64,000 nt of DNA from Paraflavitalea soli (GCF_003555545.1 NZ_CP032157.1:6886546-6950545), one strand, 5' to 3'; positions 18,053-26,034 are shown, counted from the stretch's first letter. Numbers and translations: made by a program. Notes: generated from the sequence alone by a model not told the origin.

Positions 18053-18829
18053 ATGAAGTGGCTTTTAATAGCCTGTGGGGTCGTATTGTCTCTGACGGGG
18101 TACATGGCTTGTATGCGTTCGAAAGTACAGCGGGAAAACCCGGTGATACAAAGAAGTTTAGTAAAATGGGAAAGCACGGGTGATAGTGCTTCTTCTACAA
18201 GATTAGGAAAAGACAGTCAAGGTCATATCACCAGTATGGAAAACAATGCGGAACTGAACCGCTTTCAATTCTCAACAGATAGTATACTCCTCACTGAATA
18301 TTCCAAAACCAACAACCGCATTGTATATGCCTTCAAAGGCAGGCTGGACAGTGCCGGCAGGTTGACCGAAGGCACTGCGATCGTAGGTTATGCAGATCAC
18401 GGCACAGATACGGTACTGCACCGGTTTGAATACGATGACCAGGGCTACCTGGTGAAAGAGTACCGGGACTATGGAAAAGCGGGCATCTACATTATTATCT
18501 ATCAGTATGAGGCAGGCGATGCTATCAGGATCAGCACCTGGTACAACAATGAATTGTACAATACCAAAGAGCTGGAATACTACACGGGAAAAAATAACCT
18601 TACTGGCCTGGAAGATTTTAAGTTCAGAAAGAATATCAATCACATGGTAGGTAATGTCAGTAAACACCTGGTAAAGAAGATCACTTCTGTAGCCGGGAAT
18701 GGTAAGCTGAACTATTCATTCAATTTTGAGTACGAGACTGATGACGAGGGGTTGCCCTTAAAATTGATCACCCGAAAAGGTAAGAAGGTAAGTGGCGTTA
18801 CTACTTACTTCTATGCGGCTAAAGTGTAG
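18053..18829 (+). CDS. Hypothetical lipoprotein, YD-repeat-like
   Basis: A 258-residue protein with an N-terminal hydrophobic segment (residues 2-18) and a possible lipobox ending in Cys near residue 20 (GYMAC). The rest is built of short beta-hairpin units with wording like YD repeats or the DUF4595 family: FEYDDQGYLVKEYRDYG, IYQYEAGDAIRISTWYN and EYETDDEGLPLKLITRKG. This points to a surface or periplasmic beta-rich protein. No catalytic residues stand out and the neighbours give no clue. A TACATTTG promoter box precedes it, so it probably heads its own transcript. Confidence 0.75.
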   Translation: MKWLLIACGVVLSLTGYMACMRSKVQRENPVIQRSLVKWESTGDSASSTRLGKDSQGHITSMENNAELNRFQFSTDSILLTEYSKTNNRIVYAFKGRLDSAGRLTEGTAIVGYADHGTDTVLHRFEYDDQGYLVKEYRDYGKAGIYIIIYQYEAGDAIRISTWYNNELYNTKELEYYTGKNNLTGLEDFKFRKNINHMVGNVSKHLVKKITSVAGNGKLNYSFNFEYETDDEGLPLKLITRKGKKVSGVTTYFYAAKV

Positions 18830-18865
18830 GAGGTCCCCGTTTTTAAACCATAAAAATGAAAAACA

Positions 18866-19177
18866 GTGAATGCCTGGTGGAATATAGGAAGTCGAAGCCG
18901 AAAACGTAAACTGGTGTATGGTCAATTGCAGCAACAACGGATCATGTTGCAGCAAGGTGTGCCAGCTCATGCAAGGATCATTGAGATTGAATCAAAATAT
19001 GAATTGTTGAAAGGTTATGTGGAACTGCAATTGTGGGTAATGATCCGCTTGCAGGAAAGGTTGTTGTACCAGCAGGTGCATACGATGGTAGCTGCAGAGA
19101 ATATACCTGTTACTGGTGCCGTAGTGCCCATCCGGGTGCTACCGGAAAACACCTCGTCGATCCTTATTCTTTCTTAG
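18866..19177 (+). CDS. Hypothetical small protein, uncertain
   Basis: A 103-codon open frame starting at GTG. The section from about residue 15 on has coding-like codon use and a helical, coiled-coil-like look (YGQLQQQRIMLQQG, then IIEIESKYELLKGYVELQLW). There is no ATG near the start, and in another frame an ATG at 18856 opens an 17-codon peptide (MKNSECLVEYRKSKPKT) that runs into the same area. A frameshift that joins the two is possible. I recognise no family. Treat this as a possible short gene or a remnant. Confidence 0.4.
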   Translation: MNAWWNIGSRSRKRKLVYGQLQQQRIMLQQGVPAHARIIEIESKYELLKGYVELQLWVMIRLQERLLYQQVHTMVAAENIPVTGAVVPIRVLPENTSSILILS

Positions 19178-19293
19178 CTCACTTTTAGAGCTTAATCCCT
19201 CCGCTCACCAGGGTTCCCTTCCTGCGCTGCCGGTCCTCCGGTGGAGGCAGGTAAGGGGCTCTGCGTTTTAGCACCTGTTGAGGCGGGCAGTTA

Positions 19294-19713
19294 TCAGAAA
19301 TTCCGGTGGTCTTTAACCCAGGTGGTGATATAACTGGCAATATCATGGGTGGAGGTGCCGGGGGCAAACAATTTGCCAACGCCCATCTCATTTAATTGCT
19401 GCATGTCGTCTTCGGGAATGATACCACCGCCGGTAAGCAGTACATCATCCATGCCTTTTTCTTTCATGAGTTGGATGACCTTGGGGAATACCGTCATGTG
19501 GGCGCCTGAGAGAATGCTGATGCCAATGGCATCCACATCTTCCTGCAAGGCGGCATTGACGACCATCTCAGGTGTTTGGCGCAAGCCCGTATAGATGACC
19601 TCCATACCGGCATCGCGCAGGGCGGTGGCAATCACTTTTGCACCACGGTCGTGGCCATCCAGGCCCACCTTGGCCACCAATACCCGTACCGGCCTGTTTA
19701 ATTTATCATTCAT
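19294..19713 (-). CDS. Cobalamin B12-binding domain protein (methylmalonyl-CoA mutase C-terminal type)
   Basis: A 139-residue stand-alone B12-binding domain. Seen: the cobalamin signature D19-G-H21-D-R-G24, in which the histidine is the lower axial ligand, the following Ser/Thr region [10 protein letters not shown], and the GGG loop [13 protein letters not shown] that cradles the nucleotide tail. It ends [14 protein letters not shown]. Such subunits pair with a separate catalytic subunit, for example isobutyryl-CoA or methylmalonyl-CoA mutase; the partner is not in this window. The gene stands alone on the minus strand with heptamer repeats just upstream (19735-19769). Confidence 0.93.
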   Translation of the reverse strand: MNDKLNRPVRVLVAKVGLDGHDRGAKVIATALRDAGMEVIYTGLRQTPEMVVNAALQEDVDAIGISILSGAHMTVFPKVIQLMKEKGMDDVLLTGGGIIPEDDMQQLNEMGVGKLFAPGTSTHDIASYITTWVKDHRNF

Positions 19714-19734
19714 ATAGCTGGTTTAGAAGAAAGC

Positions 19735-19769
19735 CACGAGCTGTGAGCTACGAGCTGCGAGCCCTGAGC
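19735..19769. repeat. Heptamer repeat array (reverse orientation)
   Basis: Five units in 7-nt register: CACGAGC, TGTGAGC, TACGAGC, TGCGAGC, CCTGAGC. It is the reverse complement type of the AGCTCGN family and lies upstream of the leftward B12-binding gene. Confidence 0.82.
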
Positions 19770-19810
19770 TTTTCCTTTGAGGAGCAAGCTGGCCGCTTGT
19801 GGCAAATCAA

Positions 19811-20170
19811 TTATTTTTTTAGCTTGCTCAGGAAACTCATGAGCATTTTTTGCTCTTCGTCTACCTGCTGAAGCAATTCGTTAGTTAGTGCGTTATCACC
19901 AAGGTTTGCTGCCTTTGCGATCAACAATTGTGTTTCCAATTCAAAGCTTGAGCCTAAAGAAATCTCAACAAACCGGCTGTAATCCTTCTCACTGTTTCTA
20001 CTGCTACCTTCTGCAATATTTGAAGGAATGGACACTGCTGATCTTGTAACCTGTGAACACAAACCAAACCTTTCTTCTTTAGGGAAAGTGGTGGATAGCT
20101 TAAATGATCGTACAGCAATATCAAATCCCTTCTGCCAGATCTTAAGATCTTTAAAGTTTCTCATAAGCAT
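19811..20170 (-). CDS. Four-helix bundle protein (S23/IVP family)
   Basis: A 119-residue protein of the four-helix bundle family first found in 23S rRNA intervening sequences. Seen: the start NFKDLKIWQKGFDIAVRSF, the conserved loop FGLCSQVTRSAVSIPSNIAE, then GSSRNSEKDYSRFVEISLGS and ELETQLLIA. These proteins form pentamers; the function is not known. Here it is free-standing between two heptamer arrays (19735 and 20202), not in an rRNA gene. It lies 62 bp downstream of gltX in the same direction. Start could also be the Met two codons in. Confidence 0.93.
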   Translation of the reverse strand: MLMRNFKDLKIWQKGFDIAVRSFKLSTTFPKEERFGLCSQVTRSAVSIPSNIAEGSSRNSEKDYSRFVEISLGSSFELETQLLIAKAANLGDNALTNELLQQVDEEQKMLMSFLSKLKK

Positions 20171-20201
20171 TGAATTTAGTATTGGATTTGTACCTGTATT
20201 C

Positions 20202-20232
20202 GCTCGCAGCTCGCAGCTCGTGGCTCGGAGCT
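20202..20232. repeat. Heptamer repeat array after gltX
   Basis: GCTCGCA, GCTCGCA, GCTCGTG, GCTCGGA in register, ending at the gltX stop codon. Confidence 0.85.
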
Positions 20233-21759
20233 TTACAGTTGTTGTAACATGTTACTGATCCTCTTCACCGTTTCTTCTTTTCCGATCAACTCCGCTATAT
20301 CAAATACACCTGGTCCGAATTTACCACCCACCAGCATTACACGCAGGGGCATCAATACATCACCAGGTTTAATATTCTTTTGGGTAGCCAATGCTTTGAA
20401 AGAAGCTTCCAGATCTGCTGCCTTCCAACTGCCCGCAGCCCGCAGCTCGTCGCTCGCCGCTAAGAAAAATGCTTTTTTATCATCATTCCACTTTGGCTTA
20501 ACAGCATCCAGGTCCAGCTGGGCCGGTGTTTCAAACAGGAACTTCGATTGCTCATAGAAATCCGTCAACAAAGTGCAACGGTCTTTCACCAATGTCATCA
20601 CTTTATCGAGATAGGCTTCATCAGTAATAACAAGTCCTTTTTCTTCCAGTAAGCCTTTTACTGCAGCACGATAATGCTCCACCGGTAGTTTCCTGATCCA
20701 TTCGTGGTTGAACCATTTGGCTTTCTCGTAGTCGAATTTGGCGCCGCCTTTGTGTACGCGGTCCATGGAAAACTTTTGGATCAACTCTTCCAGGGTAAAT
20801 ATTTCCTGGGCCGTGCCGTCATTCCAACCCAGCATCGCCAACAGGTTATCAAAAGCTTCGGGCAGGAAACCCAGTTCCCGGAAACCTTTGGTTTGTTCGT
20901 TGGTCTTAGGGTCGTTCCAGTTCATGGCAAATACCGGGAATCCCAGGCGGTCGCCATCGCGCTTACTCAACTTGCCATTGCCATCGGGCTTCAGGATCAG
21001 CGGGAGGTGCGCCCATTGAGGCATTTCTTTTTCCCAGCCCAGGTATTTCCACAACAATACGTGTACGGGGGCGCTGGGCAGCCACTCTTCCCCGCGGAAA
21101 GCATGGGTGATCTTCATGAGGTAGTCATCTACTACCACTGCCAGGTGATAGGTAGGCATACCATCTGCCTTCAACAGCACTTTGTCATCTACCAGGCCGG
21201 TATGAAAACTTACTTCACCCCGGATCATATCGGTAAAAGTGACGGTCTCATTTTCCGGCATCCGGATCCGGATCACATAGGGCACACCATCTTCCAGCAG
21301 GGTTGCTGTTTCTTCCAACGTAAGAGAACAGGAATTGCGCATGGATGACCGTACGGTGTGATCGTATTGGGGGGAAGGATTTTCGGGCGTTTTGAAGCGT
21401 TCCCGCATTGTCTCCAATTCTTCGGGCCGGTCAAAAGCATAATAAGCATGGCCGGTTTGCACCAGGTGTTCGGCATATTTGCGATACATCGCCTTGCGTT
21501 CACTTTGGCGGTAAGGGCCATATTCTCCACCTACATGTGGACCTTCGTCAGGGTTCAGGCCACACCATTTCAGACAGTTTATAATATATTCTTCCGCCCC
21601 CGGTACAAAGCGGGTTTGGTCGGTGTCTTCAATACGCAGCACAAAATCGCCCCCATGCTGGCGGGCAAACAGGTAATTGTATAAAACTGTGCGCACACCA
21701 CCCAGGTGCAGACCACCTGTAGGGCTGGGCGCAAAACGAACACGTACTTTTTTTGCCAT
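20233..21759 (-). CDS. gltX: Glutamyl-tRNA synthetase
   Basis: A 508-residue class I aminoacyl-tRNA synthetase that charges tRNA-Glu with glutamate in the cytoplasm. Seen: the HIGH-type motif in APSPTGGLHLGG (residues 10-21), the KMSKS-type motif KLSKRDGD (about residue 255), the glutamate-site text RIEDTDQTRFV, and a helical anticodon-binding C-terminal part. The ATG at 21759 matches the family start MAKKVRVRFAPSP; a TTG three codons up is open but not needed. A TATCTTTG promoter box lies 6 bp before it. Oddity: residues about 433-443 (SDELRAAGS) are encoded by an in-register heptamer array of the same kind as the intergenic repeats. Confidence 0.98.
   Translation of the reverse strand: MAKKVRVRFAPSPTGGLHLGGVRTVLYNYLFARQHGGDFVLRIEDTDQTRFVPGAEEYIINCLKWCGLNPDEGPHVGGEYGPYRQSERKAMYRKYAEHLVQTGHAYYAFDRPEELETMRERFKTPENPSPQYDHTVRSSMRNSCSLTLEETATLLEDGVPYVIRIRMPENETVTFTDMIRGEVSFHTGLVDDKVLLKADGMPTYHLAVVVDDYLMKITHAFRGEEWLPSAPVHVLLWKYLGWEKEMPQWAHLPLILKPDGNGKLSKRDGDRLGFPVFAMNWNDPKTNEQTKGFRELGFLPEAFDNLLAMLGWNDGTAQEIFTLEELIQKFSMDRVHKGGAKFDYEKAKWFNHEWIRKLPVEHYRAAVKGLLEEKGLVITDEAYLDKVMTLVKDRCTLLTDFYEQSKFLFETPAQLDLDAVKPKWNDDKKAFFLAASDELRAAGSWKAADLEASFKALATQKNIKPGDVLMPLRVMLVGGKFGPGVFDIAELIGKEETVKRISNMLQQL
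20431..20461. repeat. Heptamer array inside the gltX coding sequence
   Basis: GCCCGCA, GCCCGCA, GCTCGTC, GCTCGCC in 7-nt register. It encodes part of the C-terminal domain of glutamyl-tRNA synthetase without breaking the frame. Confidence 0.75.
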
Positions 21760-21765
21760 AGTGGG

Positions 21766-21773
21766 CAAAGATA
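21766..21773 (-). promoter_or_regulatory. -7 promoter box of gltX
   Basis: TATCTTTG on the minus strand, an exact TAnnTTTG match, 6 bp before the ATG at 21759. Confidence 0.55.
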
Positions 21774-21855
21774 AGGAGTAGAAGGGTAGTTGGTACAGGG
21801 TTCCATTGATGGCAGAAAGTACTATTTTAGATGACCGGTCGTTAATATATTATCT

Positions 21856-22806
21856 ATGTCCAAAGGACTCTTCATACTCCTGCTGTTTTTTACCGTAAAA
21901 TGTACACAGGCACAGCTTACCTACCAAAACCTGGAGGTGGATTATGACAGCACCTGGACGTATAAAAACCTCAAAATAATTCCTATCCGTCCCAAAGGAG
22001 GTGGCAACGGTAATCCGCTGGGTTTCCCGCAGCAAAGCGGCAGGCCCATCATCTCCCTCAGCCAGGCCTTAAAACTGGGTTACGTTAAAATAAGTGAGCG
22101 GGGTACGGCTTCCACCGAGAATGTACATTATTTACGAATCAACAATAGCTCCGATACGGCGGTGTTCATTGCCTCGGGCGAGATCATTACGGGTGGTCGC
22201 CAGGACCGCATGGTAACCAAAGACACGGTATTGGCGCCTAATGGCAGGGACCAATACATTGATGTCATGTGCGTGGAAGAAGGCCGGTGGAGTGAAAAGG
22301 AGAAAAAGTTTGGGTACTATGGTTACGCCGATCCCGGCCTGCGCAAGGTGGTGGATCAGTCCAGGAACCAGGTGCTGGTGTGGAAAGAAATATTCGGACA
22401 ATTGGATGGAAGCGGCGTCAAAGCGCCCACCCTGGCTTATACTGCCCGGAAGCAGGATAAAAAATATATGCTGCAGGAGATGGAATACTTCCAGCAGTTT
22501 TATGACAAGATCATGAAGGATAGCAGCATAACGGGCTTTGTATGCGTAAGTGGCGACAAGGTGATCGGCATGGATGTATTTGCCGGTAACAAATTGTTCC
22601 AGGAAGAACTGGAGCCCTTATTACGGGGATATATAGAAGCTGCTATTGTGCGTGGCAGTCCGGTTACGGCGCCCGATCCTACGGTAAAAAAATACCTCGA
22701 TAAAATACTGACCAGCGAACGGGGCCAGGAAGAATACCTGAAGAAGAATGGAAAGATCTTCCGCTATGAGGAGAAGGTATACCATATAACAGGGTACGCA
22801 GAGTAA
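21856..22806 (+). CDS. Secreted DUF6569 (ARPP-1) domain protein
   Basis: A 316-residue protein with a signal peptide (residues 1-20, ending CTQAQ). The mature protein matches my memory of the ARPP-1/DUF6569 family: LTYQNLEVDYDSTWTYKNLKI, then SLSQALKLGYVKISE, SSDTAVFIASGEIITGGRQD, and MCVEEGRWSEKEKKFGYYG. The function of this domain is not known. The protein is followed 22 bp later by a polysaccharide deacetylase gene in the same direction, with which it may be co-transcribed, although that gene also has its own promoter box. Family assignment rests on recognition of wording only. Confidence 0.8.
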   Translation: MSKGLFILLLFFTVKCTQAQLTYQNLEVDYDSTWTYKNLKIIPIRPKGGGNGNPLGFPQQSGRPIISLSQALKLGYVKISERGTASTENVHYLRINNSSDTAVFIASGEIITGGRQDRMVTKDTVLAPNGRDQYIDVMCVEEGRWSEKEKKFGYYGYADPGLRKVVDQSRNQVLVWKEIFGQLDGSGVKAPTLAYTARKQDKKYMLQEMEYFQQFYDKIMKDSSITGFVCVSGDKVIGMDVFAGNKLFQEELEPLLRGYIEAAIVRGSPVTAPDPTVKKYLDKILTSERGQEEYLKKNGKIFRYEEKVYHITGYAE

Positions 22807-22813
22807 TTTCTGC

Positions 22814-22821
22814 TATTTTTG
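22814..22821 (+). promoter_or_regulatory. -7 promoter box of the polysaccharide deacetylase gene
   Basis: TATTTTTG is an exact TAnnTTTG match, 7 bp before the ATG at 22829. Confidence 0.5.
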
Positions 22822-22828
22822 TACCACC

Positions 22829-23473
22829 ATGTTCTACTTTGTAAAAACTCCATGGCTGCTCAAAAAGCTCTATCCAGGCTGTACCTGGGATATTCCCACC
22901 CGGGAAAAGATCATTTACCTCACATTCGACGACGGCCCGCACCCCATGGCCACCCCCTTCGTACTCGACACCTTAAAGCAGTACCAGGCCAAAGCAACCT
23001 TTTTTTGTATCGGTAAAAATGTAGTGGAAAATCCCGCTATTTACCGGCGGATCTTGGAGGAGGGGCACCGAACGGCCAACCACACCCATAATCACCTTAA
23101 TGGATGGAAAGTAAAGAACGATCAGTATGTCCATAACATATTGGAAGCTGCGAAACATATAGATTCCAACCTATTCCGGCCACCATACGGCAAGATCACC
23201 CGATTTCAGGTAAAAATACTGTCTGGCATTGGAGCGTATAAAGGTTCCAACCGAAGCTTTAAGATCGTAATGTGGGATGTATTAAGCGGAGATTTTGATA
23301 AGGGTCTTTCTGCTGAGCATTGTGCCTTGAATGTGATCAATAAAACAAGGCGGGGCAGCATCGTTGTTTTTCACGATAGTGAAAAAGCATTTCCGCGTAT
23401 GCAAAAAGCATTACCGGATATGCTGCAATATTTTAGTGGCAAGGGGTATCGTTTTGAAGCTATTCAGTTGTAG
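22829..23473 (+). CDS. Polysaccharide deacetylase family protein
   Basis: A 214-residue single-domain NodB-homology protein (carbohydrate esterase family 4), which removes N- or O-acetyl groups from glycans such as peptidoglycan or chitin oligomers with a metal ion. Seen: motif 1 TFDDGPHP with the catalytic base and metal ligand D34-D35, motif 2 with H85 and H89 (NHTHNH), motif 3 FRPPYGK, and a late motif VVFHDSEKAF with the His. There is no signal peptide, although residues 1-15 are moderately hydrophobic. The substrate is not readable. An intrinsic terminator follows. Confidence 0.95.
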   Translation: MFYFVKTPWLLKKLYPGCTWDIPTREKIIYLTFDDGPHPMATPFVLDTLKQYQAKATFFCIGKNVVENPAIYRRILEEGHRTANHTHNHLNGWKVKNDQYVHNILEAAKHIDSNLFRPPYGKITRFQVKILSGIGAYKGSNRSFKIVMWDVLSGDFDKGLSAEHCALNVINKTRRGSIVVFHDSEKAFPRMQKALPDMLQYFSGKGYRFEAIQL

Positions 23474-23549
23474 AGAAATAGTACTAAAAACCTGAAAATT
23501 TGTCGTGTAGGGGATTCCCAAAATTGGAGGGAAGGCCTTAAAAAAATTT

Positions 23550-23579
23550 GGGCCTGGGTAGACACCCTGGCCCGTTTTT
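23550..23579 (+). terminator. Intrinsic terminator after the deacetylase gene
   Basis: GGGCCTGGGT, loop AGAC, ACCCTGGCCC, then GTTTTT: a GC-rich stem with a single T-T mismatch and a T tail. Confidence 0.85.
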
Positions 23580-23625
23580 AATCCGTACCCTATGAAAACT
23601 GACTTAAAGGTATAATATTTTTTGA

Positions 23626-24537
23626 TTAAACCAAAGATATTTCAAATACGACCCCATTCACCGTGAGGGTGGCTTTCCGGTCACATTGTCCGGTTCCGTA
23701 ATCCAGTACCCCAACCGGGGTATTATTGTGACTAATGGTAATTGTACCCTGGCCGATCCACCAGCAGGTAAGTTTTTTTACCAGGGGAGTGGTGATGACG
23801 GCATCCCATTGGTAGGTCTTATCTCCCTTTTTCAGGGTTCCGCTGGCCTGGCCGGTAATGGTGAACACATCATCGCTGAGGTCCAACAAAGTAGCTGCTC
23901 CACCCGTTTGGGTGATCGTCTTCGCACTGTTCCAGGTACTGTAATTTCCATTAGCCCTGGTCAACTTAGCGCTGGACACTTCAATGGCAAAGCTCCTCTT
24001 ATCCTGGGTGCTGGTATTGGTCACTTTATGCGTGCCTTCTACCTTTAAGCTGTCCAGGTAAAAGCCATCAAAAGTAGTGGTGGCGCTGTTTCCGGGCAGT
24101 ATGAGGCGGCCGGTATAGACAATTATCATTTTCCCTTTACGGGTTCTGCCGTCGGGGCCGGTACAACCGGCGCCAAAATCAATGGTTGCCTGCAGGGGAA
24201 AGGCATTGGTGCCGTTTAATTTGGTAAAGGCGACGGTAAAGCAGGTAGGCCCATCTACGCCATATTCCTTGCCATTAGTGGGAGGGGTTGCTGTGCGGCC
24301 TGCGAAAACACCCGTGCCGCCGATAGCTACGTCGCTATTGACACCCAATACATTACTAAGTACGTCGTCAAAAACAGCATCCGATTCAGCATCCGCTTGG
24401 GTGGTGTTGGTGGCGTATTCCTGTTTCTCTGTCTGGTCGGTGGAAGAGGAGGCGTCCTTCTTACAAGCTGCAAAAACTACTGCAATAAGGCAGGCGGCTG
24501 TGACTAAGCCTTTGGAGAGGTTGCTCATGATTTTCAT
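23626..24537 (-). CDS. Hypothetical lipoprotein
   Basis: A 303-residue protein with a lipoprotein signal (LVTAACLIAVVFAACKKD; Cys near residue 25). A Ser/Thr-rich linker follows (DASSSTDQTEKQ), then a beta-rich domain with repeated phrases such as TIDFGAGCTGPDGRTRKGKM, FDGFYLDSLKVEGTHKVTN and YQWDAVITTPLVKKLTCWW, and the end GQCDRKATLTVNGVVFEI. The family is typical of Chitinophagaceae lipoproteins with no known role. Two in-frame ATGs (24537 and 24528) are possible starts. It is divergent from tatD, 102 bp apart. Confidence 0.8.
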   Translation of the reverse strand: MKIMSNLSKGLVTAACLIAVVFAACKKDASSSTDQTEKQEYATNTTQADAESDAVFDDVLSNVLGVNSDVAIGGTGVFAGRTATPPTNGKEYGVDGPTCFTVAFTKLNGTNAFPLQATIDFGAGCTGPDGRTRKGKMIIVYTGRLILPGNSATTTFDGFYLDSLKVEGTHKVTNTSTQDKRSFAIEVSSAKLTRANGNYSTWNSAKTITQTGGAATLLDLSDDVFTITGQASGTLKKGDKTYQWDAVITTPLVKKLTCWWIGQGTITISHNNTPVGVLDYGTGQCDRKATLTVNGVVFEISLV

Positions 24538-24610
24538 AAAAACGGGATTTGTGATAGTATTTAACGTCTTCAGACGGAAAGTTGGGGTGATGGTTTAACT
24601 ATTCTTCAAT

Positions 24611-24618
24611 TATTTTTG
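24611..24618 (+). promoter_or_regulatory. -7 promoter box of tatD
   Basis: TATTTTTG, an exact TAnnTTTG match, 21 bp upstream of the ATG at 24640. Confidence 0.6.
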
Positions 24619-24639
24619 CGGATCAGAAAAGACGAAATA

Positions 24640-25404
24640 ATGCAAATAGTTGATACTCATACCCATTTATACAGCAAGAGCTTTACGGGTGATATTGATG
24701 CCGTGATTGGCCGTGCGGTGGAGGAGGGGGTGGACAGGTTTTACCTGCCGGCGATCGATAGTGAGAGCCACCAGGCCATGCTGGACCTGGAAACCCGTTT
24801 TCCCGGTAAATGTATTGCCATGATGGGACTGCACCCCACCTCTGTGAAGGAGAATTACAAGGAGGAGCTGGCCATCATCGCCGACTGGCTGGGCAAGCGC
24901 AAGTTTGTGGCGGTAGGCGAGATCGGGCTGGATTTCTATTGGGACCGGGCTTTTGATAATCAGCAGGCGGAGGCTTTTCACCAACAAATCGAATGGGCTT
25001 TGCATTACCGGTTGCCGATTGTGATCCATTCGCGGGAGTCGATGGATGAATGCATCGGTATTGTGCGGGAGCACCAGAAGGGAGCGTTGGGGGGTATTTT
25101 TCATTGCTTTACCGGTACAGAAGCGCAGGCCCGGCAGATCATTGATGCCGGCTTTTACCTGGGTATTGGAGGAGTACTGACCTATAAAACATCTACCCTG
25201 CCTGTAGTTTTAAAAGATATTCCGCTGGAGCATATCGTCCTGGAGACCGATGCACCCTACTTGCCGCCGGTACCTTTCCGGGGTAAAAGGAATGAAAGCA
25301 GTTATTTGAAGTATGTGTTGGAGAAGTTGGCGGAGGTAAAAGGCGTGTCTAAAGAGGAGGTCGCAAAAATAACTACGGCCAATGCTCAAAAAATATTCGG
25401 TTGA
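24640..25404 (+). CDS. tatD: TatD-family metal-dependent hydrolase
   Basis: A 254-residue TIM-barrel hydrolase of the TatD family, which in E. coli acts as a 3'-5' DNA/RNA exonuclease. Seen: the first metal site DTHTHLYSK, GEIGLDFYWDR with the bridging Glu, IVIHSRESMDE, FHCFTGTEAQA and the closing VLETDAPYLPP with the metal-binding Asp. The start is the ATG at 24640, which places the HxH motif at residues 6-8 as in homologues. The stop codon overlaps the -33 part of the promoter of the tRNA array that follows. Which member of the family it is (TatD or YcfH-like) cannot be settled from sequence alone; the motifs fit either. Confidence 0.95.
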   Translation: MQIVDTHTHLYSKSFTGDIDAVIGRAVEEGVDRFYLPAIDSESHQAMLDLETRFPGKCIAMMGLHPTSVKENYKEELAIIADWLGKRKFVAVGEIGLDFYWDRAFDNQQAEAFHQQIEWALHYRLPIVIHSRESMDECIGIVREHQKGALGGIFHCFTGTEAQARQIIDAGFYLGIGGVLTYKTSTLPVVLKDIPLEHIVLETDAPYLPPVPFRGKRNESSYLKYVLEKLAEVKGVSKEEVAKITTANAQKIFG

Positions 25405-25427
25405 TAGGGCGTGAAACTGTATTTTTG
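25401..25427 (+). promoter_or_regulatory. Promoter of the tRNA-Ser array
   Basis: TTG at 25401-25403 and the -7 box TATTTTTG at 25420-25427, with 16 bp between, form a fair match to the Bacteroidota promoter. The box ends 15 bp before the first pseudo-tRNA unit and 520 bp before the only intact tRNA. No other TAnnTTTG box lies inside the repeat units. Confidence 0.6.
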
Positions 25428-25442
25428 CCACCCATTTTTAAA

Positions 25443-25947
25443 GGAGACGTGTCCGAGTGGTTGAAGGAGTCCCGATAGCAATCGGGAGAAAGTGTGTAGC
25501 TCGAAAGGGTATCGTTAGTTCGAATTGAGTTGTTTTTAAATATAGAGACGTGTCCGAGTGGTTGAAGGAGTCCCGATAGCAATCGGGAGAAAGTGTGTAG
25601 CTCGAAAGGGTATCGTTAGTTCGAATTGAGTTGTTTTTAAATATGGAGACGTGTCCGAGTGGTTGAAGGAGTCCCGATAGCAATCGGGAGAAAGTGTGTA
25701 GCTCGAAAGGGTATCGTTAGTTCGAATTGAGTTGTTTTTAAATATGGAGACGTGTCCGAGTGGTTGAAGGAGTCCCGATAGCAATCGGGAGAAAGTGTGT
25801 AGCTCGAAAGGGTATCGTTAGTTCGAATTGAGTTGTTTTTAAATATGGAGACGTGTCCGAGTGGTTGAAGGAGTCCCGATAGCAATCGGGAGAAAGTGTG
25901 TAGCTCGAAAGGGTATCGTTAGTTCGAATTGAGTTGTTTTTAAATAT
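25443..25947 (+). repeat. Five tandem 101-bp pseudo-tRNA-Ser units
   Basis: Units start at 25443, 25544, 25645, 25746 and 25847. They are identical except for the first base of unit 2 (A for G). Each begins with the first 27 bases of the intact tRNA-Ser downstream (acceptor 5' strand and D arm). Then the 5' half of the anticodon stem and the loop start (CACGCCTG in the tRNA) are replaced by the perfect hairpin TCCCGAT-AGCA-ATCGGGA (first copy 25470-25487). After that come GAAAGTGTG, a near-normal variable arm (CTCGAAAGGGTATC) and a T loop (GTTCGAAT), but the T stem no longer pairs and the 3' acceptor strand is lost, replaced by a T-rich spacer (TTGTTTTTAAATAT). They cannot be working serine tRNAs. 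Confidence 0.92.
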
Positions 25948-26034
25948 GGAGACGTGTCCGAGTGGTTGAAGGAGCACGCCTGGAAAGTGTGTATACTCGA
26001 AAGGGTATCGAGAGTTCGAATCTCTCCGTCTCCG
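25948..26034 (+). tRNA. tRNA-Ser (anticodon GGA)
   Basis: An 87-base class II tRNA. The acceptor stem is GGAGACG / CGTCTCC with discriminator G at 26034; the CCA end is not encoded. The anticodon arm is CACGC-CTGGAAA-GTGTG, with anticodon GGA. The long variable arm folds as ATAC/GTAT around TCGAAAGG, and the T arm is GAGAG-TTCGAAT-CTCTC, fully paired. It reads UCC and UCU codons. It is the last unit of the tandem array and the only intact one. Confidence 0.97.

Noticed and set aside
19811-20170. An rRNA intervening sequence, and so a nearby 23S rRNA gene
   Set aside because: The four-helix bundle gene is free-standing, with no rRNA sequence around it.
25443-25947. A CRISPR-like array
   Set aside because: The 101-bp units are repeats without variable spacers, and no cas gene is present.
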